59,695 nucleotides of DNA from NCBI GenBank assembly GCA_903875455.1, contig CAIQWF010000141.1, positions 1 through 59,695 on the forward strand, given 5' to 3'. Below, piece by piece: positions 37,135 to 46,400 of the stretch (positions are counted from its first letter, which is position 1; every line of letters starts with the position of its first letter). This DNA is from an uncultured Pseudomonadota bacterium. GTDB lineage: Bacteria; Pseudomonadota; Gammaproteobacteria; Methylococcales; Methylomonadaceae. The translations under genes were made by a program, and so were the position numbers. Under the pieces are notes generated by a model that did not search any database, had not been told where the DNA came from, and saw only the letters and a list, made by a program, of their open reading frames with translations.

Positions 37135-38706
37135 TTAATCGACATCAATCTGGGCGGGTGATAAAAATTTCTGCGCATATTGCAGATAAATCTTTTGCTC
37201 AATAAACGTATCGTACAAATCCGGGTCGATATGCTGTTCTTCTTTCATTTTTTTCAAAATAAATAGGGCTTGCGACACGGTTTTTCCGGGTTTATAGGGT
37301 CTGTCACCGGCAGTCAGGGCTTCAAAAATATCGGCGATAGCCATGACTCTTGCCTGAATCGACATTTGTTCACGGGTTAGTTTGTTAGGATAGCCGGTAC
37401 CATCCATTTTTTCATGATGACCGCCGGCATATTCGGCTACCCGCTTTAAATGTTTCGGAAAGTTAATTTTATTCAGCATGGCAATGGTCGCCACAATATG
37501 ATGGTTGATTTTCTGTCTTTCCTCATCATTAAGGGTGCCGCGTTCAATAATCAGGTTCTTCACTTCATTTTCTGATAACACCGGCAAAGATTCCCCGCCT
37601 TTGAGCCAACGACCTTTGGCGATAGTAAAAATCCGCTCTTTATCATCCGGCCGCATAAATTCGCCGCCGGTATTGGATTTTTTAATAAAGGCAATATCAC
37701 TTTCAAGCTGGGCAATTTCCTGCTGATAAGCCTCCTCATAACTGGCGCTATTGGCCGGGTCTGCAATTTTTTGCTCAAGCATTTTTATCTGCGCATCGCG
37801 TTTTAATACTTCAAAACGGGTTTGCACCAGTTCCACGCAATCAAAAATGGTTTCCAGTTTCGTGGCTTTATCAACAACGTATTCAGGCGTGGTGATTTTG
37901 CCGCAATCATGTAACCAGCCAGCGATTTTTAATTCGTAGCGGTCATTGTCGGTCATGGTGAAGTCTTTTAAATAACCGCTCTGGGTGTTGTGCGCCGCTT
38001 CTGCCAGCATCATGGTCAGTTCGGGGACGCGCCGGCAATGGCCGCCGGTATAAGGCGACTTATCGTCAATTGCCGTTGCTACCAGATGAATCAAAGACTC
38101 AAACATCATTTCCAGATCATTAATCAAATGCTGTTTTGTCAAGACAATGGCGGCCTGCGATGCCAAGGCTTCAGTAAATCGGTATGAAACCTCGTCAAAA
38201 CCAATGGTTTCTCCAGTGCCGTCATCTACGGCATTGATGAGTTGCAACACCCCGATAGTATCATTTTCATGATTGTTCAAAGGTACCGACAGAAAAGACT
38301 TCGAGCGGTAGTTGTTGATTTGGTCGAATTTTTTCGGCCCGGAAAAATCAAATTTGGAATTATTGTAAACATCGACAATATTGACCGTTTCCTTTTTATG
38401 ATAGGAATAACTGACCACATTGGACAGATTAGGGGAGCCATCTTCGTTGTATAGCGGAATTTCCGGTAAGTTGATTGGATTTTGCGATTCTCCTCCCAGC
38501 CACAGATTAAGCGAAGTGGAATGGACAATTTCCATTCGGATGCTTTTTTCTTGTATGCTATATAAAGTGCCGCCGTCGGCTCCGGTGATTGATTTTGCCC
38601 CAAACAAAATCATTTCCAACAGCTGCTCTGTCTCCATTTTTGAGGACAAGGCGATGCCAATTTCTATCAGTTTTTCAAGCTGTTTGATGATACGTGAGTC
38701 TGACAT
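37135..38706 (-). CDS. GAF + HD-GYP domain protein with long internal insertion
   Basis: 523 residues. A GAF domain (residues about 15-195; GAKSITGADGGTLYSI, FLSVPLNNHENDTIGVLQLINA) is followed by an HD-GYP domain: HCRRVPELTMMLAEAA, LHDCGKITTPEYV, HHEKMDGTGYPNKLTREQMSIQARVMAIADIFEALTA. Between the HD and GYP portions is an insert of about 100 residues containing coiled-coil (EEAYQQEIAQLESDIAFIKK) and GRWLKGGESLPVLSENEV. The metal-binding residues appear intact, so cyclic-di-GMP hydrolysis is plausible. Alone in its transcription unit. Confidence 0.88.
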   Translation of the reverse strand: MSDSRIIKQLEKLIEIGIALSSKMETEQLLEMILFGAKSITGADGGTLYSIQEKSIRMEIVHSTSLNLWLGGESQNPINLPEIPLYNEDGSPNLSNVVSYSYHKKETVNIVDVYNNSKFDFSGPKKFDQINNYRSKSFLSVPLNNHENDTIGVLQLINAVDDGTGETIGFDEVSYRFTEALASQAAIVLTKQHLINDLEMMFESLIHLVATAIDDKSPYTGGHCRRVPELTMMLAEAAHNTQSGYLKDFTMTDNDRYELKIAGWLHDCGKITTPEYVVDKATKLETIFDCVELVQTRFEVLKRDAQIKMLEQKIADPANSASYEEAYQQEIAQLESDIAFIKKSNTGGEFMRPDDKERIFTIAKGRWLKGGESLPVLSENEVKNLIIERGTLNDEERQKINHHIVATIAMLNKINFPKHLKRVAEYAGGHHEKMDGTGYPNKLTREQMSIQARVMAIADIFEALTAGDRPYKPGKTVSQALFILKKMKEEQHIDPDLYDTFIEQKIYLQYAQKFLSPAQIDVD

Positions 38707-38880
38707 TAATAAACCCCAGGCTATATTAAAAGTTAAGGAATTGTAACGATTCTACCAAGCACATAAAAGGAAAAGTTTTGTTCGGCGGCAAATGATTAAA
38801 TAATTTTTTATTTCAAACTGTTGAGTTGGCCCTGTGCTTAAGATTAAAGTTATAGCCCAAATGAAAAAAACATCAACTAA

Positions 38881-39075
38881 ATGGGATTTGTTGTGAAAAC
38901 TTACCGAGACGTATGTGCAGATCTGATTATTCTGCTGGAAGATATTGAAGAAAGTTTGGACGAAATTACCAGAGCGGCAGATTCATCAGAAAATCAGACG
39001 GAAGAAAAACAGACTGAAGTTGAAATTTCCTGGCTGGAGCGGCATTTTGATTTCAGCCTGAAAAACAAAAACTAA
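38881..39075 (+). CDS. Small hypothetical acidic protein
   Basis: Up to 64 residues from ATG 38881; a GTG at 38893 has a better-spaced GGGA site and may be the true start (60 residues, beginning KTYRDVCADLI). The protein is strongly acidic and helical in its first half (LLEDIEESLDEITRAADSS) and ends ERHFDFSLKNKN. No family is recognised and no signal peptide is visible. Coding status is uncertain; it sits alone between two divergent or convergent neighbours. Confidence 0.4.
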   Translation: MGFVVKTYRDVCADLIILLEDIEESLDEITRAADSSENQTEEKQTEVEISWLERHFDFSLKNKN

Positions 39076-39323
39076 GCGATTGAAAGGTGATTCTTCTTTG
39101 CAGCGTTCTGCTTGGAAATAATCGCTATAAAAAACAAACAGCCTTTTGCTATGCCCTTGTTCAAAGACATACTAAAAGGCTCCCTGCCTTTGTGTTTTGC
39201 TCCCCGTTGATATCGGGTTTTATCCTTGAAAACCTGCGCTTTATTAAAGTGTCCTGCATATTTTGCCACCGGATTTTTTATCTCTGTCTCGGTCGGCAGT
39301 TTGATTTTATGGTGTTTTTTCAT
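39072..39323 (-). CDS. arfA: Alternative ribosome-rescue factor ArfA
   Basis: 83 residues from ATG 39323 (a second ATG at 39326 is equally open; AGGA lies just upstream). The diagnostic region NPVAKYAGHFNKAQVFKDKTRYQRGAKHKGREPF fits ArfA, which recruits RF2 to ribosomes stalled on mRNAs lacking a stop codon. As known for E. coli arfA, the message is itself non-stop: a strong terminator hairpin lies inside the reading frame (39140-39181) followed by a T-rich run, well before the stop codon at 39072. The working product would then be about 60-65 residues and would accumulate only when trans-translation fails. Residues after the hairpin (CLFFIAIISKQNAAKK) probably are not normally made. Confidence 0.8.
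   Translation of the reverse strand: MKKHHKIKLPTETEIKNPVAKYAGHFNKAQVFKDKTRYQRGAKHKGREPFSMSLNKGIAKGCLFFIAIISKQNAAKKNHLSIA
39128..39181 (-). terminator. Intrinsic terminator inside arfA
   Basis: On the minus strand AGCCTTTT (39181-39174) pairs with AAAAGGCT (39147-39140). Inner pairs TATG/CATA and CTTTG/CAAGG extend the stem, with small mismatches. The sequence GTTTGTTTTTT follows directly. The position, about 60 bases before the stop codon, gives a message without a stop codon. Confidence 0.85.
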
Positions 39324-39353
39324 CATTTTTTCCTGGTTGGTTAAAAGCGGCGC

Positions 39354-39382
39354 ATTATAAGGGCTAGATGGATTTAAGTTAA
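39354..39382 (-). promoter_or_regulatory. Sigma70-type promoter of arfA
   Basis: TTAACT (-35, 39382-39377), a 17-base spacer and TATAAT (-10, 39359-39354) on the minus strand. The predicted start near 39347 gives a leader of about 24 nt and, with the internal terminator, a message of about 220 nt. Confidence 0.65.
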
Positions 39383-39492
39383 GTCATTTCATCAGCATGG
39401 TTTTGTTTAAGGCTACCGACACACTGCGGTTTTAAAAAAATGATAGAATTCTCTCATTAGCTACTTAAATATACCGAAAACACTGAGGCACT

Positions 39493-40383
39493 ATGAATAC
39501 TCCAGAAGCTCTTTACGAATCCTCTTTGACCAGCTTAAAACTGCGTGCACGCGGCAAAGTCCGCGATATTTATGATATTGACGATCAGACCATGCTGATT
39601 GTCAGCACCGACCGCTTGTCAGCTTTTGATGTGATTTTGCCTGAGCCCATTCCCGGAAAAGGTCGAGTTTTAACGCGGGTATCTAATTTCTGGTTTGAAT
39701 TCTTAAAAGATGTAATGCCAAATCACTTGGCAAATATTCCTTTGGAACAGGTTTTGCCGAATACTGAAGAACGGGCGCAAGTGGAAGGTCGGGCAATTGT
39801 GGTGAAAAAATTGCAGCCGTTACCGGTGGAAGCCATTGTGCGCGGCTATTTAATCGGCTCAGGCTGGAAAGATTATCAGAAAACCGGCGCAGTCTGCGGC
39901 ATTCAGCTCCCACAAGGTTTGCAGCAGGCCCAGCAATTGCCGGAAGCGATTTTTACTCCGTCCACCAAAGCGGGTGTCGCTGAACATGACGAAAACATTT
40001 CTTTCGCCCAAACCGTAGAATTATTGGGGCAGGAACTGGCGGAAAAAGTCCGTGATGCCAGCATTACCTTATATACCAAAGCCGCCGAATACGCGAAGCA
40101 GCGCGGCATTATCATTGCCGATACCAAATTTGAATTTGGTGTAGACGAAAAAGGCGTTTTATATTTAATTGATGAAGCTTTAACGCCTGATTCCTCAAGG
40201 TTTTGGCCTGCCGAGCAATATCAGCTTGGCATCAGCCCACCGAGTTTTGACAAACAATATATCCGGGATTATCTGGAAACTTTGGACTGGAATAAAACTG
40301 CGCCGGGCCCTAAATTACCGGAGGAAGTCAGATTGTATTGCGCAAAAAAATATCACGAAGCGGAAGTTAAATTAACGCAGTAA
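39493..40383 (+). CDS. purC: SAICAR synthetase (purine biosynthesis)
   Basis: 296 residues, the longer class of PurC. Motifs: [89 protein letters not shown] and [11 protein letters not shown]. The enzyme joins CAIR and aspartate using ATP to give SAICAR, the eighth step of IMP synthesis. It is transcribed alone and ended by the repeat-derived hairpin at 40418. Confidence 0.96.
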   Translation: MNTPEALYESSLTSLKLRARGKVRDIYDIDDQTMLIVSTDRLSAFDVILPEPIPGKGRVLTRVSNFWFEFLKDVMPNHLANIPLEQVLPNTEERAQVEGRAIVVKKLQPLPVEAIVRGYLIGSGWKDYQKTGAVCGIQLPQGLQQAQQLPEAIFTPSTKAGVAEHDENISFAQTVELLGQELAEKVRDASITLYTKAAEYAKQRGIIIADTKFEFGVDEKGVLYLIDEALTPDSSRFWPAEQYQLGISPPSFDKQYIRDYLETLDWNKTAPGPKLPEEVRLYCAKKYHEAEVKLTQ

Positions 40384-40417
40384 CGCTGTTAATCCGCCAT
40401 GTTGCCGATGACTATCT

Positions 40418-40500
40418 GTAGGATGGGTAGAACGCAGTGAAACCCATTAATACCGCAAATGATGGGTTTCGCTACCGCTCTACCCATCCTACTTTTTTTT
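40418..40500. repeat. Dispersed inverted repeat doubling as terminator and gene start
   Basis: A 75-bp imperfect inverted repeat with outer arms GTAGGATGGGTAGA and TCTACCCATCCTAC and inner arms GTGAAACCCAT and ATGGGTTTCGC, followed by eight T. Elements with this GTAGGATGGGTAG core are dispersed in many proteobacterial genomes and look like MITE or REP-type repeats. Here the hairpin plus T-run should terminate purC transcription, and the GTG start codon of the rnfD-like gene lies inside it. Confidence 0.8.
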
Positions 40501-41498
40501 CGTATTTCCCGCCGCCCAACAACGTTTCCAACATTATGTTAAACGTGCTGTCGGCTTTATGCCCTGCGGTTTTGGCAAGCGTATTTTTTTTAGGGACGGG
40601 AGTTCTGATTCAGCTTTTCTTAGCCATCAGCACTGCCCTTCTCAGCGAAGCTTTCATCATATGGCTGCGCAAACGCCCAATAAAAACATCTCTTTTTGAC
40701 TTAAGCGCAACCGTCACCGCAGCACTATTAGCTTTATCATTACCAGTTCTTGCCCCCTGGTGGATTGCTGTCAACGGCACATTATTCGCCATCATTATCG
40801 CCAAACACTTATACGGCGGTTTGGGACACAATCCGTTTAATCCAGCCATGGCAGGTTATGCTTTTTTGCTGATTTCCTTTCCGCATCCGATGACCGCATG
40901 GCTGGCTTTCGATGCACCTGATTTATCGTTAAGCGAAACATTTGGACTCATTTTTCACGAATCGTTACCAGAAAATCTGAATTTTGATGCCTTAACCCGC
41001 GCCACACCGCTGGACACAATCAGAGCCCAGTTGCGGCTTAATCAAAGCTTGAATCAAATTCATGCTTTGCCGGTGTTTGGCTGGTTGGCGGGAAAAAGTT
41101 ATCAATGGATTGCGTTCAGCTATTTAATCGGCGGTATCTGGCTGTTGAAACAGAAAGTGATTGCCTGGCAGATTCCGGTCGCGTTATTAGGCAGTTTAAG
41201 TGTGTTGGCTTTAATCGGATATATTTATGACAGCGAGCATTTTAGCTCCCCGCTGTTTCATTTATTCGCCGGTAGCGCCATGCTAGGAGCGTTTTTTATT
41301 GCCACCGATCCTGTCAGTGCTGCAACCAGTAATCAGGGACGACTGGTATATGGCGGCTTAATCGGGATTTTGCTCTACAGCCTCAGAACCTGGGGCAGTT
41401 ATCCTGACGGACTGGCGTTTGCGGTATTGCTGGCAAATCTGGCAGTGCCGACCATAGATTATTGCAGCCAACCAAAAGTGTACGACCTGCAAAAATGA
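40437..41498 (+). CDS. RnfD-like membrane flavoprotein subunit
   Basis: 353 residues of the NqrB/RnfD family with about eight to ten transmembrane helices. The covalent-FMN motif ALTRATPLDT is present (Thr about 190), as are KHLYGGLGHNPFNPAMAGY and FIATDPVSAATSNQGR. RnfD homology starts near PPNNVSNIMLNVLSALCP, upstream of the first internal ATG (40536). The only in-frame start before it is the GTG at 40437, inside the inverted repeat, so residues 1-20 seem repeat-derived. It overlaps rnfG by four bases. No rnfA, B, C or E is in the window, so this is an orphan pair. Confidence 0.8.
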   Translation: MKPINTANDGFRYRSTHPTFFSYFPPPNNVSNIMLNVLSALCPAVLASVFFLGTGVLIQLFLAISTALLSEAFIIWLRKRPIKTSLFDLSATVTAALLALSLPVLAPWWIAVNGTLFAIIIAKHLYGGLGHNPFNPAMAGYAFLLISFPHPMTAWLAFDAPDLSLSETFGLIFHESLPENLNFDALTRATPLDTIRAQLRLNQSLNQIHALPVFGWLAGKSYQWIAFSYLIGGIWLLKQKVIAWQIPVALLGSLSVLALIGYIYDSEHFSSPLFHLFAGSAMLGAFFIATDPVSAATSNQGRLVYGGLIGILLYSLRTWGSYPDGLAFAVLLANLAVPTIDYCSQPKVYDLQK

Positions 41499-42112
41499 AA
41501 TTACCTGCACATAAACCGCTGGCGTTGGCGATATTATTAGGCATGATGTCGCTGGTCGGAATTGGCTTGGTAAGTCTGGTGTTTCACTTAAGCAAAGCCA
41601 AGATTGCCGATAACCAACATATCGCCACATTGCAGCTGTTGCAGCAGGTTTTACCCGCCAACTTGTACGATAACAACATCGTTAATGACACAATCCAGGT
41701 AACAGACCCGCTGTTAGGTGATAATTTACCGACCACGATTTACCGGGCCAGATACCAAGAAAAACCGGTTGCCGTAGTAATAGCCAGTGCCGCACCTGAA
41801 GGATACAGCGGCAAAATAGCCTTGCTGGTAGGGATAAAAGTTGATGGCAGCTTAGCGGGAGTGCGGGTTATTGCCCATCAGGAAACGCCCGGCCTGGGGG
41901 ATAAAATTGAAAGCGAACGCGCCAATTGGATACTCAGCTTTGAACAGCAATCCCTGGCAAAACTTGGTTTGCCACAATGGGCTGTAAAACGTGACGGCGG
42001 CTATTTTGACCAGTTTAGCGGTGCCACCATCACACCGAGAGCAGTGGTAAAAGCGGTTAAAAATACCTTGCTTTATTATCAGTCCCATCAAGCTGAATTA
42101 TTTAGCCAGTAA
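41495..42112 (+). CDS. RnfG-like FMN-binding protein
   Basis: 205 residues from ATG 41495, overlapping the rnfD-like stop (ATGA). One N-terminal transmembrane helix (LALAILLGMMSLVGIGLVSLVF), then a periplasmic FMN-binding domain with the phosphothreonine-type flavin-attachment motif FSGATITPRAVV (S-G-A-T about 174-177) and GVRVIAHQETPGLGDKIE. In complete Rnf/Nqr complexes this subunit passes electrons between flavins. Here only D and G are encoded, so function in a larger complex needs partners elsewhere, or the pair is a separate electron-transfer module. Confidence 0.85.
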   Translation: MKLPAHKPLALAILLGMMSLVGIGLVSLVFHLSKAKIADNQHIATLQLLQQVLPANLYDNNIVNDTIQVTDPLLGDNLPTTIYRARYQEKPVAVVIASAAPEGYSGKIALLVGIKVDGSLAGVRVIAHQETPGLGDKIESERANWILSFEQQSLAKLGLPQWAVKRDGGYFDQFSGATITPRAVVKAVKNTLLYYQSHQAELFSQ

Positions 42113-42126
42113 CCAAGGCAAAATGA

Positions 42127-43449
42127 TTATACTTTCCCTTGGTCTGACAAAGCGCCCGCCACCATCATCGCATCCAGTTCTGCGTCAATTTCACTCACCA
42201 GCAAATCAACATAGTTTAGTTTTATTTCCGAACGGGAACGGGAAGCATCAAGCAGTTCCAACAAACTGGTTTTACCAAATTTATAGGAATCTTCCGACAT
42301 TTGCTGAATCTTCACCAAAGGTTGCAAAACCTGTTTTTCAAAACCTGCCAGGGTTTCACGGCGCCGGTTTAACACCGCGACCGCCCGCTCCAAATCCTGC
42401 CGCATTGTCGCTAGTAATAACTCCCGGTTTAAGGTAGCCGCATGTTTGTTTGCCTCGGCGCGGGCCATTTCGCCCTGCCCGCGATCAAAGATCGGCACAT
42501 CTACCGCAACCCCGACATAGGTGGTTAAACCATATGGCTTGTCTGTATAAGCCGTGCCAACCTGCAAGGAAGGCACCGGCCAACGCTCCGTTTTGGCTTT
42601 TTCAATATTGGCATCCGCCGCAACAGTTTCCCGATAAGCCGCATCAATGGCGGGATTGTTTTCCTGTGCCAGGCTCCATAATTTACCCAGATCAGCCGAT
42701 ATTTTTAACGGCTCAAGTTTTCCTGAGGCTTCAGGCCGCCAGTTTGGCAAGCCCAATAACACCCCAAGCTCACCGGCTGTTCCTGTAACATCGGTACGGG
42801 CATTTTCCAGCCGGGTTGCCATGGACTCAGTTTCCTGCACAACCCGCAACACATCATAATGACTGGCCATTCCAGAAATCGCCCTGCTCACCACAATATT
42901 TTTCAGATGTTCAAGCTCTTTATGCGACTTTTCCAACAGGGCAACTTTTTCCTGCCCCGCCAACAGCTGGATAAATAATCGCCAGGTTTCGCGAATCATT
43001 TGAGTGTAGCCAACTTCCACATTTGCTTTTGCTACCTCTACCTTACGTTCAGCGAATTCTTTGCGGGCACCGTGCTGCCCGGCAATCAGCATCGGAATGG
43101 ACAAGCCGTATTGTTGTTGTGATTGCCCGTCAAACTGCGTGCCGACTTTGCCTTTGGTTTGCTGATAACGGCCATAGGTTAATGTCGGATTAGGCAGCAC
43201 ATCAGCCGCTACCACATCTGCCTGAGCCGCTTCAATATTGATCAGAGCCGCAGCATAACGGGGACTTTTCTCCCGGGCGATCTGTAATAGCTGTGTAATG
43301 GTAACGACTTTGGGCAGAGTCTGTGCATTGGCTGCAACATTAACCTCGGTTTTATGCTCTTCACCGGCAAAAGCCACAGCAGAATTTAGCAAGACCAGTA
43401 ACAGCACAGGCCATTTTTTGTTTGGTTTATAATTTAGATAGCTGTTCAT
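42127..43449 (-). CDS. TolC-family outer membrane efflux protein (CzcC-like)
   Basis: 440 residues with a signal peptide (MNSYLNYKPNKKWPVLLLVLLNSAVAFA) and two outer-membrane efflux repeats rich in long helices, including QLLQIAREKSPRYAAALINIEAAQADVVAADVLPNPTLTYG and DVPIFDRGQGEMARAEANKHAATLNRELL. It forms the outer-membrane channel of the RND pump encoded by the two upstream genes (9-bp gap to czcA). Similar to CzcC or CusC; the metal cannot be assigned. Confidence 0.88.
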   Translation of the reverse strand: MNSYLNYKPNKKWPVLLLVLLNSAVAFAGEEHKTEVNVAANAQTLPKVVTITQLLQIAREKSPRYAAALINIEAAQADVVAADVLPNPTLTYGRYQQTKGKVGTQFDGQSQQQYGLSIPMLIAGQHGARKEFAERKVEVAKANVEVGYTQMIRETWRLFIQLLAGQEKVALLEKSHKELEHLKNIVVSRAISGMASHYDVLRVVQETESMATRLENARTDVTGTAGELGVLLGLPNWRPEASGKLEPLKISADLGKLWSLAQENNPAIDAAYRETVAADANIEKAKTERWPVPSLQVGTAYTDKPYGLTTYVGVAVDVPIFDRGQGEMARAEANKHAATLNRELLLATMRQDLERAVAVLNRRRETLAGFEKQVLQPLVKIQQMSEDSYKFGKTSLLELLDASRSRSEIKLNYVDLLVSEIDAELDAMMVAGALSDQGKV

Positions 43450-43457
43450 ATAATCAA

Positions 43458-46400
43458 TTACCGTTCCGTAGTAGAAGGCAGTTCATCAAGCTCTTCAGGC
43501 GTTAGCATGGTTTTTGAGGTAATGAAGGTGTAAATCACCGGCAAAATAAACATGGCGACAAAAAAGGTAGTCAACATGCCGCCGACAATCACCACTGCAA
43601 ACGGACGCTGGGTTTCACTGCCGATTCCGGTGGAAACAGCCATCGGCAACAGACCTAATAATGCCAGCAAAGAAGCCATTAATACCGCCCTTAAGCGTTG
43701 GGTTGCGCCCTCTTTCACTGCTGCAAACAGTTCGCTACCGGCACGGCGCAGTTCTTCGGTGGCACTCACCACCAGCAAGCCCATTAAGCACACCTGCCCC
43801 AACAAGGCGATAAAACCGATGGCCGCGCTCACCGACAGCGGAATATTGGTCAACCATAATGCGAACACCCCGCCGGTCATCGCAAAAGGTGTGGCAATCA
43901 AAATGGTTGCCGCACTCCGCGCTGATTGCAGGGCGGTGTAAAGCAAGCCCAACACAATCACAATGGCTACCGGTACCATAATCGACAGCCTTGCCATGGC
44001 CCGTTGCTGGTTTTCAAATTCGCCGCCCCAGACTAAAAAGTTTCCTTCCGGCACCGTGACATTTTTTTCCACTATCTCCATTGCTTCATGCACAACCGTG
44101 CCTAAATCGCGGTCTTCAATATTAAACTTCAATGCCATGTAGCGACTGCTGGCTTCCCGGTCTATCGAAGCACGACCCCGGGCAATATTCATACTGCTCA
44201 AATCACGCAACGGAATCATCGCCCCGGCCGCAGTGGCAACATTGATATTGGCGATTTTCTCCATGTCGTTACGATCCTTTTCCGGCAAAATCAGCCGCAT
44301 CGGCACCGCCCGCTCGCCTTGCCAAAGCTGGGAAATAATCCGCCCGGCAGTCGAGATTTCTACGGTATCCTGCACCGTGTCAACACTTAAGCCGTTGCGG
44401 GCAATTTCGTTACGATTAATATTAATCTGCAATTGCGGCACTTGTGCCTGCCGATACAAGTCCAAATCAATCACGCCTTTCATTTTTGAGATGGCTGCCT
44501 TGGCCTGTTCCAAAGTTTTACGCATCACTTCAAGATCAGTGCCGTAAATTTTTAGCACCACTTTACCGCGCACCCCGCTGACCGCCTCTTCCACATTATC
44601 CTTAATCGGCTGGGAAAAGTTAAAGCGCACACCGGGAATTTCCGCCAACGATTTACGCATGTCATCTTCCAGATGCTCTTTGGTTAACCCTTTCGGCCAC
44701 TGTTCGTGAGGCTTCATATGCACAAAGGTTTCACTGGTACTGTAAGCTTCGTTATCTGTACCATCTTCAGAACGCCCCTGCTGCGTCAGAATGCCTTTGA
44801 CTTCTGGATATTTCAGCAGGCGTTTGCGCATGTCCAGCAAAATATCCTGGCCTTTCGCCAAGGAAACACTGGCTGGCATTTCCACATAGACATGAATATC
44901 ACCTTCATCCAGTTCGGGCAAAAACTCAGTTCCTAACCGGCTGGCTACTCCAATTCCTGCGACTAACAACAGGGCGGCGATAGAGATTCCCAGGCCGCGT
45001 CGCTGTAACAAAAAGCCCAGCAAATTTCCGTAAACCGTACGCAGCCGTTCCAGAAAGCGCGGTTCATCAACCAGCGCGTGCTTGGGTTCAATAAACAATG
45101 CGCATAACGCCGGAACCAAAAACAGAGCACACACCAGGCCACCAACCAAGGCAAAGCTATAAGTCATAGCCAGCGGCCCAAAAATACGGCCTTCCACCCG
45201 CTGCAAAGTAAACACCGGAATCAGGGCGGCGATAATAATCAGCATCGCGAAAAAAGCCGGTCTTGCCACGTCAAAAGCGGCATGACCAATCAGATGAAAC
45301 ATGTCCCGCTGAGTTTTAGGCTTGCGATGTGAAGCCTGATGAATCACGTTTTCAATCAATACCACCGCACCATCCAGAATAATCCCGAAATCAATCGCTC
45401 CCATCGAAATCAGATTGGCCGGCATTTCCAGATGATACAAGCCCCAGAATGCAATCAGTAATGACAACGGAATCACAGTGGCGACAATCAACGAGCCGCG
45501 AACTGTGCGCAAAAACAGCCAGACTACCCCAACCACCAGTAAAAATCCGTGCAGTAAATTCTCAAACACGGTATGTAAAGTGTTGCCAACCAGTTCGCTA
45601 CGGTCTAAAAACGGCACGATTTTCATGCCTTTCGGAAGAATCCGGTTATTTAAATCCTCCACTTTGGCATGAAGGGCATCCAAAACCATTGATGGATTCT
45701 GGCCGCGCCGCAACAGTGCGATACCTTCGACAATTTCTTTTTTGCCATCCAAAGCCACCGCACCTTGGCGTGGGGTATAGGACTGCACCAACCGCGCCAC
45801 ATCACCGACTGTAACAGGGGTGCCTTGCTTGTTTTTCAGGACGATTTTTTTAATATCTTCAGTTGAGGTGAGATTACCGATACTGCGAATCACCATTTGT
45901 TGATCGCCGTGGTATAAAAAACCGGCACCGACATTGCGGTTGGAATTTTGAATGGTGTCAGCCACTTCTGCCATGGTCAGGCCAAATGACAGCACTTTCA
46001 CCGGATCAAGCTCAATGTGAATTTCCTTGTAAAAACCGCCAAAGGTCAGAACGTCGGCAACTCCCGGCACTTGCCGCAAGGTTCTGGAAATAATCCATTC
46101 CTGTTCTGAACGAATGTCGTATAGATTATGTTTGTCACTGACGATCACATATTTGTAAATTTCGCCCAGCGGAGTGTAATCTGGTGCCAACACTGGCTCT
46201 ACACCGGGAGGCAATTCAGCCCCCATCAAACGTTGCGAAATTTCGGTGCGCGAATGAAAACTGTCAATCCCGTCTTCAAACGTCACTGTCACCAACGATA
46301 AGCCATATAAACTTTGACTGCGCATTTGCAGCATATCCGGGGTACCGTTTAATTCCTTTTCTACCGGAATCGTCACCTGCCGTTCCACCTCTTCCGGCGC

